Of a stretch of 47,026 bases of DNA, positions 23,815 to 32,417 are shown piece by piece. Origin of the DNA: Nocardia sp. Its GTDB lineage: Bacteria; Actinomycetota; Actinomycetes; Mycobacteriales; Mycobacteriaceae. The first letter of the stretch is position 1. Each line of letters begins with the position of its first letter. The translations under genes were made by a program, and so were the position numbers. Under the pieces are notes generated by a model. It saw only the letters and a list, made by a program, of their open reading frames with translations, was not told the origin of the DNA and did no database searches. The DNA lies in assembly GCA_014360565.1 (NCBI GenBank), contig JACIXH010000012.1, positions 1 through 47,026 on the forward strand. The letters run 5' to 3'.

Positions 23815-23935
23815 CAGGTCACGAGTACCAGCGTTCAGCCCCGGCTTGCTGGTCGGCAACCCTCCTCCGCGGTGGGGTGCTCCGGGTGACGACCGGGCCG
23901 ACGTCCGAAGTGGACGCGGCAAGCGCGGGCCACCT
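23815..23935 (+). ncRNA. SAM-IV riboswitch
   Basis: The segment contains GGTCACGAGTACCAGCG, AAGCCCCGGCTTGCTGG-like pairing (here CAGCCCCGGCTTGCTGG), CGGCAACCCTCC, GCGGTGGGGTGCTCCGGGTG and GACGACC, in the order of the SAM-IV aptamer that binds S-adenosylmethionine in Actinomycetales. A TTGACA -35 candidate lies at 23780-23785. It ends about 37 bases before the PLP-enzyme gene, where it most likely blocks ribosome binding or transcription when SAM is plentiful. Recognition is from memory of the consensus; the exact ends are approximate. Confidence 0.85.
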
Positions 23936-23971
23936 CTTTTGAGCGGGTCCCTGAGCCGACGGGATTTCGTC

Positions 23972-25288
23972 ATGACTGCTGTAATCGACCCCACCTGTGC
24001 CATCGCCGCTGTTTCCGGTGCCGACCTGCAGGTTCCGCTCGTTCAGGGTGGTACCAGCTCCTATGCCAACTTCGATTACGCGGCGAGTGCGCCCGCGTTG
24101 AAGCAGGTCACCGACCGGATTTCGCAGTTGCTGCCGTTCTACGCCAGCGTGCATCGGGGCGCCGGGTATGCCTCACGGATCTCGACCGAGTGCTACGAGG
24201 CGTCCCGGGGCGCGGTCGCCCGGTTCCTCGACGCCGACGACGACCAGGTCGTGGTGTTCACCCGCAACACCACCGATTCGCTGAACCTGCTGGCCGGGTG
24301 CGTGCCGGGGGAGACCGTGGTGCTCGATATCGAACACCACGCCAACTTCCTGCCGTGGGCCGAGCGCGGTCGCCGGGTGGTGCGGGCCGCGGGCACGGTC
24401 GAGGAGACGATTCAGCGTGTGGTCGCGGAGCTGTGCAGCAGGCCCGCCGCGCTACTCGCCGTGACCGGGGCGTCCAACGTCACCGGTGAGGTGCTGCCGC
24501 TGGAACGTCTCGCGCGGGTGGCGCACCTGTGTGGCGCGCGCATCCTGGTCGACGCCGCTCAGCTGGCCCCGCATCGACGGATCTCGTTGCGCGAGAACGG
24601 TATCGACTACATCGCGTTCTCCGGGCACAAGCTCTACGCGCCGTTCGGTTCGGGTGTGCTCGTGGGTCGGCGGGACTGGCTGGACCAGGGTGAGCCCTAC
24701 CTCGCCGGTGGCGGAGCGGTGCGTGAGGTCGGTGTGGCGGAGGTCGAATGGGCGTGTGCGCCGCAGCGGCACGAGGCCGGTTCGCCGAATGTGTTGGGCG
24801 CGGCTGCTATCGCGGCTGCTTGCGACGCGTTCGCGGCGATCGATCCCGCCGAACTGGTTGCCCACGAACGACTGCTGGCGGACCGTCTCCGCGACGGTTT
24901 GTCCGCGCTTCCCGGCGTAGACCTGGTCAACATCTGGTCCGACAGCCCCGACTGCGTCGGCATCGTCGCCTTCACCGTCGCCGGTCACGCTCCCGGTAAG
25001 GTCGCCGCCTACCTCTCGGCCGAGCACGCCATCGGCATCCGTGACGGTCGATTCTGCGCCCACCCGCTGCTGGCCCGCCTCGGTCTCGACGCCGCCCTGC
25101 GAGCCAGCATCGGCCTCGGCACCACGGTCGCCGACGTCGACCGGCTGATCGAGGCGGTCAGCACTTTGGTCACCACCGGCCCTTGCTGGAATTACGCTGC
25201 CACCGAAGGTCATTGGAACCCGACTCCCGAAACCCGCCCGCTGTCCGCCTCTTCCCCGGAAGGCGCGGCACCCTGCCTGATCGGCTGA
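23972..25288 (+). CDS. Class V aminotransferase, cysteine desulfurase-like (SufS/CsdA type)
   Basis: A 438-residue PLP enzyme of fold type I. Features in order: NFDYAASAPAL at about 30-40; SVHRGAGYASRIST; VVVFTRNTTDSLNLLAG; the His of EHHANFLPW that stacks on PLP; AQLAPHRRI; the PLP Schiff-base Lys in SGHKLYAPFGSGV; and C-terminal RDGRFCAHPLL, whose Cys occupies the position of the persulfide-carrying Cys of SufS/CsdA. That residue suggests sulfur transfer from cysteine, though selenocysteine lyase or another C-S lyase remains possible. The ATG at 23972 follows the SAM-IV riboswitch, tying it to sulfur-amino-acid metabolism. No SufE or SufU gene is adjacent. A strong hairpin follows. Confidence 0.85.
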   Translation: MTAVIDPTCAIAAVSGADLQVPLVQGGTSSYANFDYAASAPALKQVTDRISQLLPFYASVHRGAGYASRISTECYEASRGAVARFLDADDDQVVVFTRNTTDSLNLLAGCVPGETVVLDIEHHANFLPWAERGRRVVRAAGTVEETIQRVVAELCSRPAALLAVTGASNVTGEVLPLERLARVAHLCGARILVDAAQLAPHRRISLRENGIDYIAFSGHKLYAPFGSGVLVGRRDWLDQGEPYLAGGGAVREVGVAEVEWACAPQRHEAGSPNVLGAAAIAAACDAFAAIDPAELVAHERLLADRLRDGLSALPGVDLVNIWSDSPDCVGIVAFTVAGHAPGKVAAYLSAEHAIGIRDGRFCAHPLLARLGLDAALRASIGLGTTVADVDRLIEAVSTLVTTGPCWNYAATEGHWNPTPETRPLSASSPEGAAPCLIG

Positions 25289-25295
25289 ACCCGGC

Positions 25296-25330
25296 CTCGG
25301 CGTAGTCGCCCGATCAGCGACTACGCCGAG
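25296..25330 (+). terminator. 14-bp stem terminator
   Basis: Perfect arms CTCGGCGTAGTCGC (25296-25309) and GCGACTACGCCGAG (25317-25330) with a 7-base loop, eight bases after the PLP-enzyme stop. It lacks a T-run. Confidence 0.8.
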
Positions 25331-25469
25331 TCTCACCATCCGCGCCCGTGAATCGAGCGTGGCCGGATCGGCAAAATTCCTGGTTTGACCCGTTCTCGAA
25401 TTGGGTAACAGGTGCCGGAGCTGTCGCGATGAAACACACAAGAGTGCCCATAAATCAAAAGGGGACAAA

Positions 25470-26027
25470 GTGACGCGACCGATTCCGCCGTCCGATCCGT
25501 GGGCTCGTCCGCCCAGGGAACCCGAGAAGAAGCGGCGTTGGCCGTTGATCGCCGGGGTCGGAGTCGCAGGCGTGCTCGGTCTATCGGTGGTCGCCGGTCT
25601 CAGTGACGGCGAACCGGCCCCGGTCGTCAAGACCTCGCCGACATCGACCACGCGCGTCGCCGGATCCTCGACTATCACCACGACGTTGGCGACGACCGTC
25701 GCATCGGTGACCACAGCACCCGAAGCGCTGTCGCTCGCGCCGACCACGACGGTCGACGTGCCGGTGGTTCCCCCTGTGCCGACCACGACTCTCGCACCAC
25801 CGCCACCGCCACCGCCTGCCATCGTCCCGGTGCCGACCACAACAGTCGATATCCCGATCCCGCCGTCCGTCCAGCTACCTCCGCCGCCGGCGCCTGCTCC
25901 GGCTGGCGCCTATTACCCGAATTGCAAGGCTGCCAAAGCCGCTGGTGCCGCCCCGCTGTACAGAGGCGACCCGGGCTACAGCTCTGATCTGGACCGAGAC
26001 GGGGACGGCGTCGCCTGCGAAAAGTAG
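25470..26027 (+). CDS. Excalibur calcium-binding domain protein
   Basis: A 185-residue protein from GTG 25470 with AAAAGGGG eight bases upstream. A charged N-terminus (PREPEKKRRW) precedes one membrane helix (PLIAGVGVAGVLGLSVVAGL), a long Pro/Thr/Val-rich spacer with repeated PTTTVD and PPPPPPP, and a C-terminal excalibur domain: YYPNCKAAKAAGAAPLYRGD followed by DLDRDGDGVACEK. The DxDxDG loop binds calcium and the two Cys form a disulfide. The domain would sit outside the membrane beyond the wall-spanning spacer. Such domains are common in actinobacterial and Bacillus surface proteins, sometimes with nucleases; none is present here. Confidence 0.85.
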   Translation: MTRPIPPSDPWARPPREPEKKRRWPLIAGVGVAGVLGLSVVAGLSDGEPAPVVKTSPTSTTRVAGSSTITTTLATTVASVTTAPEALSLAPTTTVDVPVVPPVPTTTLAPPPPPPPAIVPVPTTTVDIPIPPSVQLPPPPAPAPAGAYYPNCKAAKAAGAAPLYRGDPGYSSDLDRDGDGVACEK

Positions 26028-26069
26028 GTCGGTAACCGATCGGTGTTTCGGGCGCGGGTGAGTATTTGA

Positions 26070-26612
26070 TCAGGTGTCTAGGGCGGTGGGCCGGTGGTAT
26101 TTGCCGTTGTAGTAGAGCAGCGGTGCGGCCGAGGGGGATTCTTCGGTTTGGTCGTGGACTCGGGTCACCAGGCCGACGGCGAGGGTGTGGTCGCCCAGGT
26201 CGATGAGTTTGTGCAGGGTGGTGCGCAGCCAGATGGGGGTGCCGTGCAACACCGGTTCACCGGTGTCGAGGGTGGTCCAGAGGGCGCGGTCGGTGAAGCG
26301 GTCGGCGGCGGTGCGGGAGAAGCGGTGGGCCAGGTGTCGCTGGTGTTCGCCGAGGAAGTGGATGACCACCGATTCCGCGGCGCGCAGTGCGTCGATGCTC
26401 GACGAGGTGTGCGCGATGTTGAACGACACCAGCGGCGGTTCCAGCGACAGCGAGGCGAACGAGGTCGCGGTGAAACCGACCGGCCCGCTCTCGGCGCCCA
26501 GCGTTACCACCGTGACGCCGGCCGGATAGTGCCGCATAGAGGCCCGATACTGCTCGGCCGTGATCCCGCTCAGATCATCGGGAATCACCAGACCGGTATC
26601 AGAAGGTTGCAC
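26070..26612 (-). CDS. Flavin reductase family protein
   Basis: About 180 residues of the split-barrel FMN-binding flavin reductase fold. Diagnostic parts are [13 protein letters not shown], then [20 protein letters not shown] with the FMN phosphate-binding [25 protein letters not shown], and the C-terminal [13 protein letters not shown]. Enzymes of this family supply reduced flavin to a partner monooxygenase or reduce FMN with NAD(P)H; no monooxygenase is adjacent. The start is uncertain: GTG 26612 with GGTGGG upstream is preferred, GTG 26621 and TTG 26630 are possible. It is a single gene between the excalibur gene and ybaK-like gene. Confidence 0.85.
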   Translation of the reverse strand: MQPSDTGLVIPDDLSGITAEQYRASMRHYPAGVTVVTLGAESGPVGFTATSFASLSLEPPLVSFNIAHTSSSIDALRAAESVVIHFLGEHQRHLAHRFSRTAADRFTDRALWTTLDTGEPVLHGTPIWLRTTLHKLIDLGDHTLAVGLVTRVHDQTEESPSAAPLLYYNGKYHRPTALDT

Positions 26613-26710
26613 ATCGCCCACCGCCCCCAACTTACGCCCCGCCGCCCGTCGGGCCCCGCGTCCACTGTGTCCGATTGATCCAACTCACGCGGCCGGGACG
26701 TGACCCGCGC

Positions 26711-27187
26711 TCAGTCGAGGTCGATCGGCAGGCCCGCGGTGATGCGAACCAGTTCGCGGAAATTGGTGCGGAACACGGTGTTCGGGTGACCGCCTGCGGC
26801 CCAGACCTCAGGATGGGCGGCCAGGGCGGTGTCCACCCAGGTGGGCAGGTTGGTGGGATGGCCGAGTGGCGCCGTGCCGTCGATGGGCTGGCCGGTGACG
26901 CGTTCGACCAGGGCGGTGGGGGCGGCGGTGAGGGTGCCTTCGAGACGTTTGCCGGTACGGGCCAGGTCGACGCGGTGGTGGTCGGCCACCAGGAGCAGGA
27001 CCGGGTCGTTGTCGAGCAGGAAGACCTGGGCGGTGAGAATCGCGGTGGGTTGGGCGCCCATGGCGCGAGCGGCATCGGCCGCGGTGGGTGCCGGCGTCTC
27101 GGGACAGACGATGACGCCGTGATGCCCGCGGGCGATGAGAGTTTCCGCGACCCGGCATGCGACCGGCGGTAAAGACGACCTGCGCAT
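26711..27187 (-). CDS. YbaK/EbsC family aminoacyl-tRNA deacylase-like protein
   Basis: A 158-residue single-domain protein of the YbaK/ProX fold, which hydrolyses mischarged aminoacyl-tRNA in trans. Seen are ADAARAMGAQPTAILTAQVF, the region with the conserved charged patch RVDLARTGKRLEG (Lys in the active pocket), GHPTNLPTWVDTAL in place of the usual GGVSPIG-type loop, and AAGGHPNTVFRT containing the conserved Gly-Gly-His. This is the actinobacterial YbaK subgroup. ATG 27187 is preceded seven bases upstream by TACTCT (27200-27195, minus strand), so the message is probably leaderless. The neighbouring genes give no functional link. Confidence 0.85.
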   Translation of the reverse strand: MRRSSLPPVACRVAETLIARGHHGVIVCPETPAPTAADAARAMGAQPTAILTAQVFLLDNDPVLLLVADHHRVDLARTGKRLEGTLTAAPTALVERVTGQPIDGTAPLGHPTNLPTWVDTALAAHPEVWAAGGHPNTVFRTNFRELVRITAGLPIDLD

Positions 27188-27339
27188 GTCATCCAGAGTA
27201 GGTCGATTGCGGGAAATATGCTGTGTAACTGGAGCACTGGCGTGCTCGAGTTCGCGGGGTCGCCTCCCGTAGCCGGGCACGCCCGCGCGGGTCGGGGGTG
27301 CGGGGACCGGCCAGTTGGCGCGGCGGCAATAATCGGGGG

Positions 27340-28161
27340 ATGAGTGAATGGAAGGCCTTTACCGTCGAGATCGCCGATAACGTTGCCCAGGTCACGTTGA
27401 TCGGGCCGGGTAAGGGCAATGCGATGGGTCCCGATTTCTGGCGCGAACTGCCGGAGGTCTTCGCCGAGCTCGACCTCGACCCGCAGGTGCGGGCCGTGGT
27501 GGTCACGGGATCGGGCAAGCACTTCTCGTTCGGGCTCGACCTGGCCGCGACCGCGAGCACGCTCGCGCCGGTGCTGGCCGACGACGCGAAGGCGGCGCCG
27601 CGCACGGAGTTCCTCAAGGAGGTCCGCCGGATGCAGGCCTCGGTGACGGCGCTGGCCGAGTGCACCAAACCGGTGATCGCGGCGGTGTCGGGGTGGTGCA
27701 TCGGCGGCGGACTCGACCTGATCGCGGCCGCCGATATTCGCCTGGCCAGCGCGGATGCCAAGTTCAGCCTGCGCGAGGCGAAGGTGGCGATCGTCGCCGA
27801 CATCGGTTCGTTGCAGCGGCTGCCCGGCATCATCGGTGAAGGCAACCTGCGTGAGCTGGCGTTCACCGCCAAGGATATCGACGCGGTGCGCGCCGAGCGG
27901 ATGGGTCTGGTGAACGAGGTGTTCGACGACCAGGAGGCTGTGCTGGCCGCCGCGCACGCGATGGCGCGCGAGATCGCCGCCAACCCGCCGCTGGTGGTGC
28001 AGGGCATCAAGGATGTGCTCGAGCAGCGGACCAGCCCGGCGGTGGCCGACGGCCTGCGCTACGTGTCGACGTGGAACGCGGCGTTCCTGCCGTCGAAGGA
28101 CCTGCCGGAGGCGATCACAGCGGTGTTCCAGAAGCGCGCGCCGCAGTTCAAGGGCGAGTAA
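27340..28161 (+). CDS. Enoyl-CoA hydratase/isomerase (crotonase family)
   Basis: A 273-residue crotonase-fold enzyme. It begins MSEWKAFTVEIADNVAQVTL. The first oxyanion-hole region is GKHFSFGLDLAA and the second is GWCIGGGLDLIAAADIRLAS. Downstream, ADIGSLQRLPGIIG has Asp at a position used as catalytic base in dienoyl-CoA isomerases, so delta3,5-delta2,4-dienoyl-CoA isomerase is a real alternative to hydratase. It would act in fatty-acid beta-oxidation in the cytosol. It is followed after 90 bases by the MarR gene, which has its own operator, so co-transcription is unlikely. Confidence 0.88.
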   Translation: MSEWKAFTVEIADNVAQVTLIGPGKGNAMGPDFWRELPEVFAELDLDPQVRAVVVTGSGKHFSFGLDLAATASTLAPVLADDAKAAPRTEFLKEVRRMQASVTALAECTKPVIAAVSGWCIGGGLDLIAAADIRLASADAKFSLREAKVAIVADIGSLQRLPGIIGEGNLRELAFTAKDIDAVRAERMGLVNEVFDDQEAVLAAAHAMAREIAANPPLVVQGIKDVLEQRTSPAVADGLRYVSTWNAAFLPSKDLPEAITAVFQKRAPQFKGE

Positions 28162-28203
28162 AGGCAGTTCAAACGGTTGCCCCGGTGACCGTTCTGCCTA
28201 CAT

Positions 28204-28237
28204 ACTTGCATTACACAACTAATTGATTGATGCAAGT
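28204..28237. promoter_or_regulatory. MarR operator candidate
   Basis: Perfect 8-base inverted arms ACTTGCAT (28204-28211) and ATGCAAGT (28230-28237), spaced by 18 AT-rich bases that include CAACTAATTGATTG. They lie 15 bases before the MarR start, the usual place for an autoregulatory site. Confidence 0.6.
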
Positions 28238-28251
28238 AAAGGTAAAAGTAG

Positions 28252-28743
28252 ATGAGTGAGACCGAACCCGCGATCGACGCGATCGCCGTCCAGCTCGTGC
28301 GGCTGCACCGGCTGCGCGATCGGGCGCTGGCCCAGATCAAGGACGGTTCGGGGATCGACCCGGCCGGCTTCATCGTGCTGTTCCGGCTGGTGTGTGACGG
28401 GCCGATGCGCTCGGGCGCGCTCGCCGAGGCGGTGCATTCGGACGCGTCGACCGTGAGCAGACAGGTCGCGCAGTTGGTGGAGCGTGGCCTGGTCGTACGC
28501 ACCGCCGACCCCGACGACGGGCGGGCCACCGTGCTCGAGGTGACCGACCACGGCCGCGAGACCGCCGGCCGGATCCGGGCACGACGCAGGCAGTCGATCG
28601 CCATCGTCACCGAGGAGTGGTCGGCCGAGGACCGCGCGCACTTCGCCTCGCTGCTGACCCGGTTCGTGGAGGACTACGACGCGGCCCGCCCGGTCCTGCT
28701 GACCCAGCCACCCGCACTGAGCACTACGGAGAACGTTTCGTGA
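28252..28743 (+). CDS. MarR-family transcriptional regulator
   Basis: A 163-residue winged-helix repressor. The DNA-binding region is GPMRSGALAEAVHSDASTVSRQVAQLVERG and the wing is RTADPDDGRATVLEVTDHG; the N- and C-terminal helices form the dimer (WSAEDRAHFASLLTRFVEDY). It has an inverted-repeat operator directly upstream. The stop overlaps the GTG of the efflux transporter gene (GTGA), the classic MarR plus DHA2-transporter pair in which ligand binding releases repression of drug export. Confidence 0.92.
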   Translation: MSETEPAIDAIAVQLVRLHRLRDRALAQIKDGSGIDPAGFIVLFRLVCDGPMRSGALAEAVHSDASTVSRQVAQLVERGLVVRTADPDDGRATVLEVTDHGRETAGRIRARRRQSIAIVTEEWSAEDRAHFASLLTRFVEDYDAARPVLLTQPPALSTTENVS

Positions 28744-30512
28744 CGACAACCGTGGCCCCGGCGGAATCACCGGCCGGCTTCACCCATCGCCAGATCCTGA
28801 CCATCCTGTCCGGGCTGATGCTCGGCATGTTGCTGGCCTCGCTCGATCAGACGATCGTGTCGACCTCCATCCGCACCATCGCCGACGACCTCGGCGGCTA
28901 CTCGCTGCAAGCCTGGGCGACCACGGCCTACCTGATCACCGCGACGATCAGTACGCCGCTCTACGGAAAACTCTCGGATATGTTCGGCCGAAAGCCGTTC
29001 TTCCTGACGGCGATCGGCCTGTTCATCGTCGGGTCGCTGCTGTGTACCTTGGCCACCTCGATGTATCAGCTGGCCGCGTTCCGCGCGTTCCAGGGGCTGG
29101 GCGCGGGCGGACTGATGTCGCTGGCGCTGGCCATCATGGGCGACATCATCGGACCCCGTGAACGGGCCCGCTACCAGGGCTATTTCCTCGCGGTGTTCGG
29201 AATCTCGAGTGTGCTCGGCCCGGTCCTCGGCGGCCTGCTGGCCGGGCAGGACACCATCCTCGGCATCACCGGCTGGCGCTGGGTGTTCCTGGTGAACGTG
29301 CCGCTGGGGCTGCTCGCCCTGGTGGTGGTGACGCGGGTGCTGCATCTACCGCGCAAGCCGCACGCCACCCATCGCATCGACTTCGCAGGCGCGATAGCGC
29401 TCGCGATCGGGTTGGTCCCGCTGTTGATCGTGGCCGAACAGGGCCGCGAATGGGGCTGGAGTAGTACGTCTTCGGTGCTCTGTTATGTGATCGGCGCGGT
29501 CGGTCTGGCCGGGTTCGTCGCGGTCGAGAAGTTCATGGGCGACGCGGCGTTGATCCCGCTGCGGATCTTCGACAACGTGACCTTCGCGCTCGGCGTGGTG
29601 ATTTCGTTCGTCGTCGGCGCGGCGATGTTCGGCGGCATGCTGCTGCTGCCGCAGTACTTGCAGGTGGTGCGCGGCGCCGGTCCGACGGAGGCCGGTCTGC
29701 AGATGTTGCCGATGGTGCTCGGGCTGATGCTCGGCTCGATCTTGTCGGGCCGCCTGATCTCCAAAACAGGTCGCTACCGGGCATTCCCGGTGATCGGCGC
29801 GGTCATGCTGACGCTCGGACTGTTCCTGCTGCACCTGCTCGATGCCGACAGCCCGCTCTGGCTGGCGATGCTGTTCATGGCCGCCACCGGTTTCGGCCTC
29901 GGCAATCTCATGCAGCCGCTGACGCTGGCGCTGCAGAACGCGCTGCCGCCCAAGGACATGGGCGTGTCCACCGCGTCGGCGACCTTCTTCCGCCAGATCG
30001 GCGGCACCCTCGGCGCCGCGGTGTTCCTGTCGATCCTGTTCTCGCTGCTCACCCCGAACATCACCGCCGAGATGCAGCAGTCGGCCGCCGACCCGGCCTA
30101 CCAGCAGGCAGTGATCGAAGGCGCGCGCAGCACCAACCCGGTCGATGCCGCGCTCGCCAAGGGACTGCTCGCACAGGACACTTCGGCGGCGAGCAAGGTG
30201 CTCCAGGACAGCTCGATCATCCAGCAGCTCGACCCCGAGCTGGCCAAGCCCTTCCAGGTCGGCTTCGCCGATTCGATGTCGACGGTGTTCCTCGTCGCGT
30301 CGGCAGTGGCCTTGATCGCGCTGCTGCTCGTGCTGTTCTGGAAGGAGATCCCGCTACGGATGTCGGGCGGACTCCAGGCCGACGGCGATGCCAGGGCCGA
30401 TGAAGAGAGCACCGCGCTGGTCGATGCCGCCGCGCGATCCGGTTCCTTCGACGAAGACCGGCCGGACGCGAGGGTGGGTCCGCGCCCAGGAGCGGGCGCG
30501 CCCCCGGCATGA
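28740..30512 (+). CDS. MFS multidrug efflux transporter, DHA2 (EmrB/QacA) family
   Basis: A 590-residue inner-membrane drug/proton antiporter with about 14 helices. Motif D1 is LASLDQTIVSTSIRTIADDL, motif A is GKLSDMFGRKP, motif B is RAFQGLGAGGL, and the motif C region is GISSVLGPVLGGLL with GWRWVFLVNVPLG. A large extracytoplasmic loop near residues 440-510 (NITAEMQQSAADPAYQQAVI onward) precedes the last helix, and the C-terminal 50 residues are charged and disordered. The GTG start overlaps the MarR stop. Expression is therefore expected to follow MarR derepression. Confidence 0.92.
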   Translation: MTTTVAPAESPAGFTHRQILTILSGLMLGMLLASLDQTIVSTSIRTIADDLGGYSLQAWATTAYLITATISTPLYGKLSDMFGRKPFFLTAIGLFIVGSLLCTLATSMYQLAAFRAFQGLGAGGLMSLALAIMGDIIGPRERARYQGYFLAVFGISSVLGPVLGGLLAGQDTILGITGWRWVFLVNVPLGLLALVVVTRVLHLPRKPHATHRIDFAGAIALAIGLVPLLIVAEQGREWGWSSTSSVLCYVIGAVGLAGFVAVEKFMGDAALIPLRIFDNVTFALGVVISFVVGAAMFGGMLLLPQYLQVVRGAGPTEAGLQMLPMVLGLMLGSILSGRLISKTGRYRAFPVIGAVMLTLGLFLLHLLDADSPLWLAMLFMAATGFGLGNLMQPLTLALQNALPPKDMGVSTASATFFRQIGGTLGAAVFLSILFSLLTPNITAEMQQSAADPAYQQAVIEGARSTNPVDAALAKGLLAQDTSAASKVLQDSSIIQQLDPELAKPFQVGFADSMSTVFLVASAVALIALLLVLFWKEIPLRMSGGLQADGDARADEESTALVDAAARSGSFDEDRPDARVGPRPGAGAPPA

Positions 30513-30519
30513 TCATCAG

Positions 30520-31770
30520 GTGATTCGAGTAGGCAGCGGCGGTGTAGAGCGACGGTTACGTCGTCTGCCCGCCGCTGTCGGCTATCTGGTGGTCGGCGGG
30601 CTGACCGGGGTGGCGTCGTTGTTCGCGGTGGTCGCGCTGGCGATTGTCGCGGCGGCGAGCTTGATCGGGATCGGGATTCCCGCGTTGCCCGAGGCGGTGA
30701 AGTTGATCCGGCCGCTGCTGGGACTCGAGCGGCGCAGGGCCGGGCAGCGTCTCGGCGCTGCGATCCCGCCCGCCTATCAGCCCATGACCGGCGACCTGCG
30801 CCGCCAGCTCGCTACGGTGGCCGCCGATCCGGCGAATCGGCGCGATCTCGCCTGGCTGGTGCTGCACGCGATCATCGGCTTACCGCTGGCCACGCTGGCG
30901 GTGGCGCTGCCGCTGAGCGCTGTGCAGCATCTCGCCCTCACGATCTACTGGGCCACCTTCGCCGAGGGCACCGTGTCGAACGGCGGCATCGTGATCGATT
31001 CGCCGACCGCCGCCGTGGTGAGCGCGCTGGTCGGCATCGTCTACGGCGCACTCGCGCTGCGGGCGCCCGAGGCGGCGAATGCCCAGGCCCGGGTGGCGCG
31101 GGCGTTGCTCGCGCCCGACGAGAACGCCCTGCTGGCTGATCGGGTCGTCGAACTGACCGTGACGAGGGCCGCCGCGCTGGACGCGCACGGCGCCGAACTG
31201 CGCCGCATCGAACGCGATCTGCACGACGGGGCCCAAGCCAGAATCGCGGCGGTGATCATGCAACTCGGACTCGCCGAGCAGTTGCGCGACCGAGATGGCG
31301 AGGCCGCCGATCGGATGGTGCGGACCGCGCAGGACACGGCCTCGGCGGCACTGGCCGAACTGCGAGATGTGGTGCGCAGTGTGTACCCGCCGGTGCTCTC
31401 GGATCGCGGCCTGAACAGCGCCGTTTCCGCGCTGGCCGCGCGAAGCCCGATCCCGTGCGTGCTCGAGACGAACGCCATCACCCGGCGGCCGATGGCGGTG
31501 GAGGCCGCCGCCTATTTCGTGATCGCCGAGGCCATCGCGAACGCGACCAAACACTCGGGCGCCGACACCCTGTCGATCGAATTGGGCGGGCCGCCCGAAC
31601 TGCTCACCGTCGAGATCCGCGACGACGGCGTGGGCGGAGCCGGGGCGATCGACGGCGGTGGTCTGGCAGGCATCCGGCGCAGGGCCGAGGCGCTCGACGG
31701 ACAGATGACGCTGAGCAGCCCCGCCGGTGGGCCTACTGTGGTGCGCGTGGAGTTGCCGTGCGGGTTGTGA
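30520..31770 (+). CDS. Sensor histidine kinase (NarL/DesK-type)
   Basis: A 416-residue membrane kinase from GTG 30520, eight bases after the transporter stop. The N-terminal half has a bacterial sensor-type membrane domain: LVVGGLTGVASLFAVVALAIV, LVLHAIIGLPLATLAVALPL and AAVVSALVGIVYGALALRAP. The HisKA_3 helix carries the phosphorylated His235 in RIERDLHDGAQARIAAVIMQ, and the ATPase domain has AEAIANATKHSGA (N box) and VEIRDDGVGGAG (G1). A Gly-rich G2 region GGGLAGIRRRAEAL follows. It overlaps the response-regulator gene by 13 bases. The signal is unknown; the adjacent efflux pump suggests envelope stress or drugs. Confidence 0.9.
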   Translation: MIRVGSGGVERRLRRLPAAVGYLVVGGLTGVASLFAVVALAIVAAASLIGIGIPALPEAVKLIRPLLGLERRRAGQRLGAAIPPAYQPMTGDLRRQLATVAADPANRRDLAWLVLHAIIGLPLATLAVALPLSAVQHLALTIYWATFAEGTVSNGGIVIDSPTAAVVSALVGIVYGALALRAPEAANAQARVARALLAPDENALLADRVVELTVTRAAALDAHGAELRRIERDLHDGAQARIAAVIMQLGLAEQLRDRDGEAADRMVRTAQDTASAALAELRDVVRSVYPPVLSDRGLNSAVSALAARSPIPCVLETNAITRRPMAVEAAAYFVIAEAIANATKHSGADTLSIELGGPPELLTVEIRDDGVGGAGAIDGGGLAGIRRRAEALDGQMTLSSPAGGPTVVRVELPCGL

Positions 31771-32417
31771 TCGCCGAGGACGACGCCCTCCTGCGGGAAG
31801 GCCTGGCCCTGCTGTTGAAGACAGCCGGCATCGATGTGGTCGCCGCCGTCGACAATGCCGACGATTTCCTCGCTGTCGTCACCGCCGACCGCCCGGACGT
31901 GGTGGTGGTGGACGTGCGGCTCCCGCCCACCTTCACCGACGACGGCCTGCGCGCCGCGGTGCGCGCCAGGACCGTCCACCCAGGTCTGCCGGTCCTCGTG
32001 CTGTCCTCGTATGTCGAGGACAGCTACGCCTCCGAACTGCTCGGAGACGGTGCCGGCGGCGTCGGGTACCTGCTCAAGGAACGGGTCGGCAAGGTCGACC
32101 GGTTCCTCGAATCCCTGCACCGGGTCGCCGCAGGCGGCACCGCGATGGACCCGGAGGTGATCGCGCAACTGCTGGTGCGCCGCAAGGTCGACGATCCGCT
32201 GTCCACGCTGACCGCTCGCGAACGCGAAGTGCTCGCGCTGATGGCCGAAGGGCAGGACAACTCCGCCATCGCGGCGCGCCTGGTCGTCACCGAAGGCGCT
32301 GTGCTCAAACATATTCGCAGCATCTTCGCCAAGCTCGGGCTCGCCGCCGACGAATCGGGCCACCGCCGGGTCCTCGCCGTCCTGGCCTACCTGGACTCGC
32401 GGCCCGGATCATCCTGA
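31758..32417 (+). CDS. LuxR/NarL-family response regulator
   Basis: A 219-residue two-component regulator. The receiver domain starts MRVVIAEDDALLREGLALLL with acidic residues E7-D9, the phospho-acceptor Asp52 in VVVVDVRLPP, a Ser in VLSSYVE, and Lys in GYLLKERVG. A C-terminal LuxR-type helix-turn-helix runs LTAREREVLALMAEGQDNSA to VLKHIRSIFAKLGL. GTG 31758 overlaps the kinase gene by 13 bases, so the pair is translationally coupled. Target genes cannot be read from the sequence; the upstream transporter is a candidate. Confidence 0.92.
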   Translation: MRVVIAEDDALLREGLALLLKTAGIDVVAAVDNADDFLAVVTADRPDVVVVDVRLPPTFTDDGLRAAVRARTVHPGLPVLVLSSYVEDSYASELLGDGAGGVGYLLKERVGKVDRFLESLHRVAAGGTAMDPEVIAQLLVRRKVDDPLSTLTAREREVLALMAEGQDNSAIAARLVVTEGAVLKHIRSIFAKLGLAADESGHRRVLAVLAYLDSRPGSS

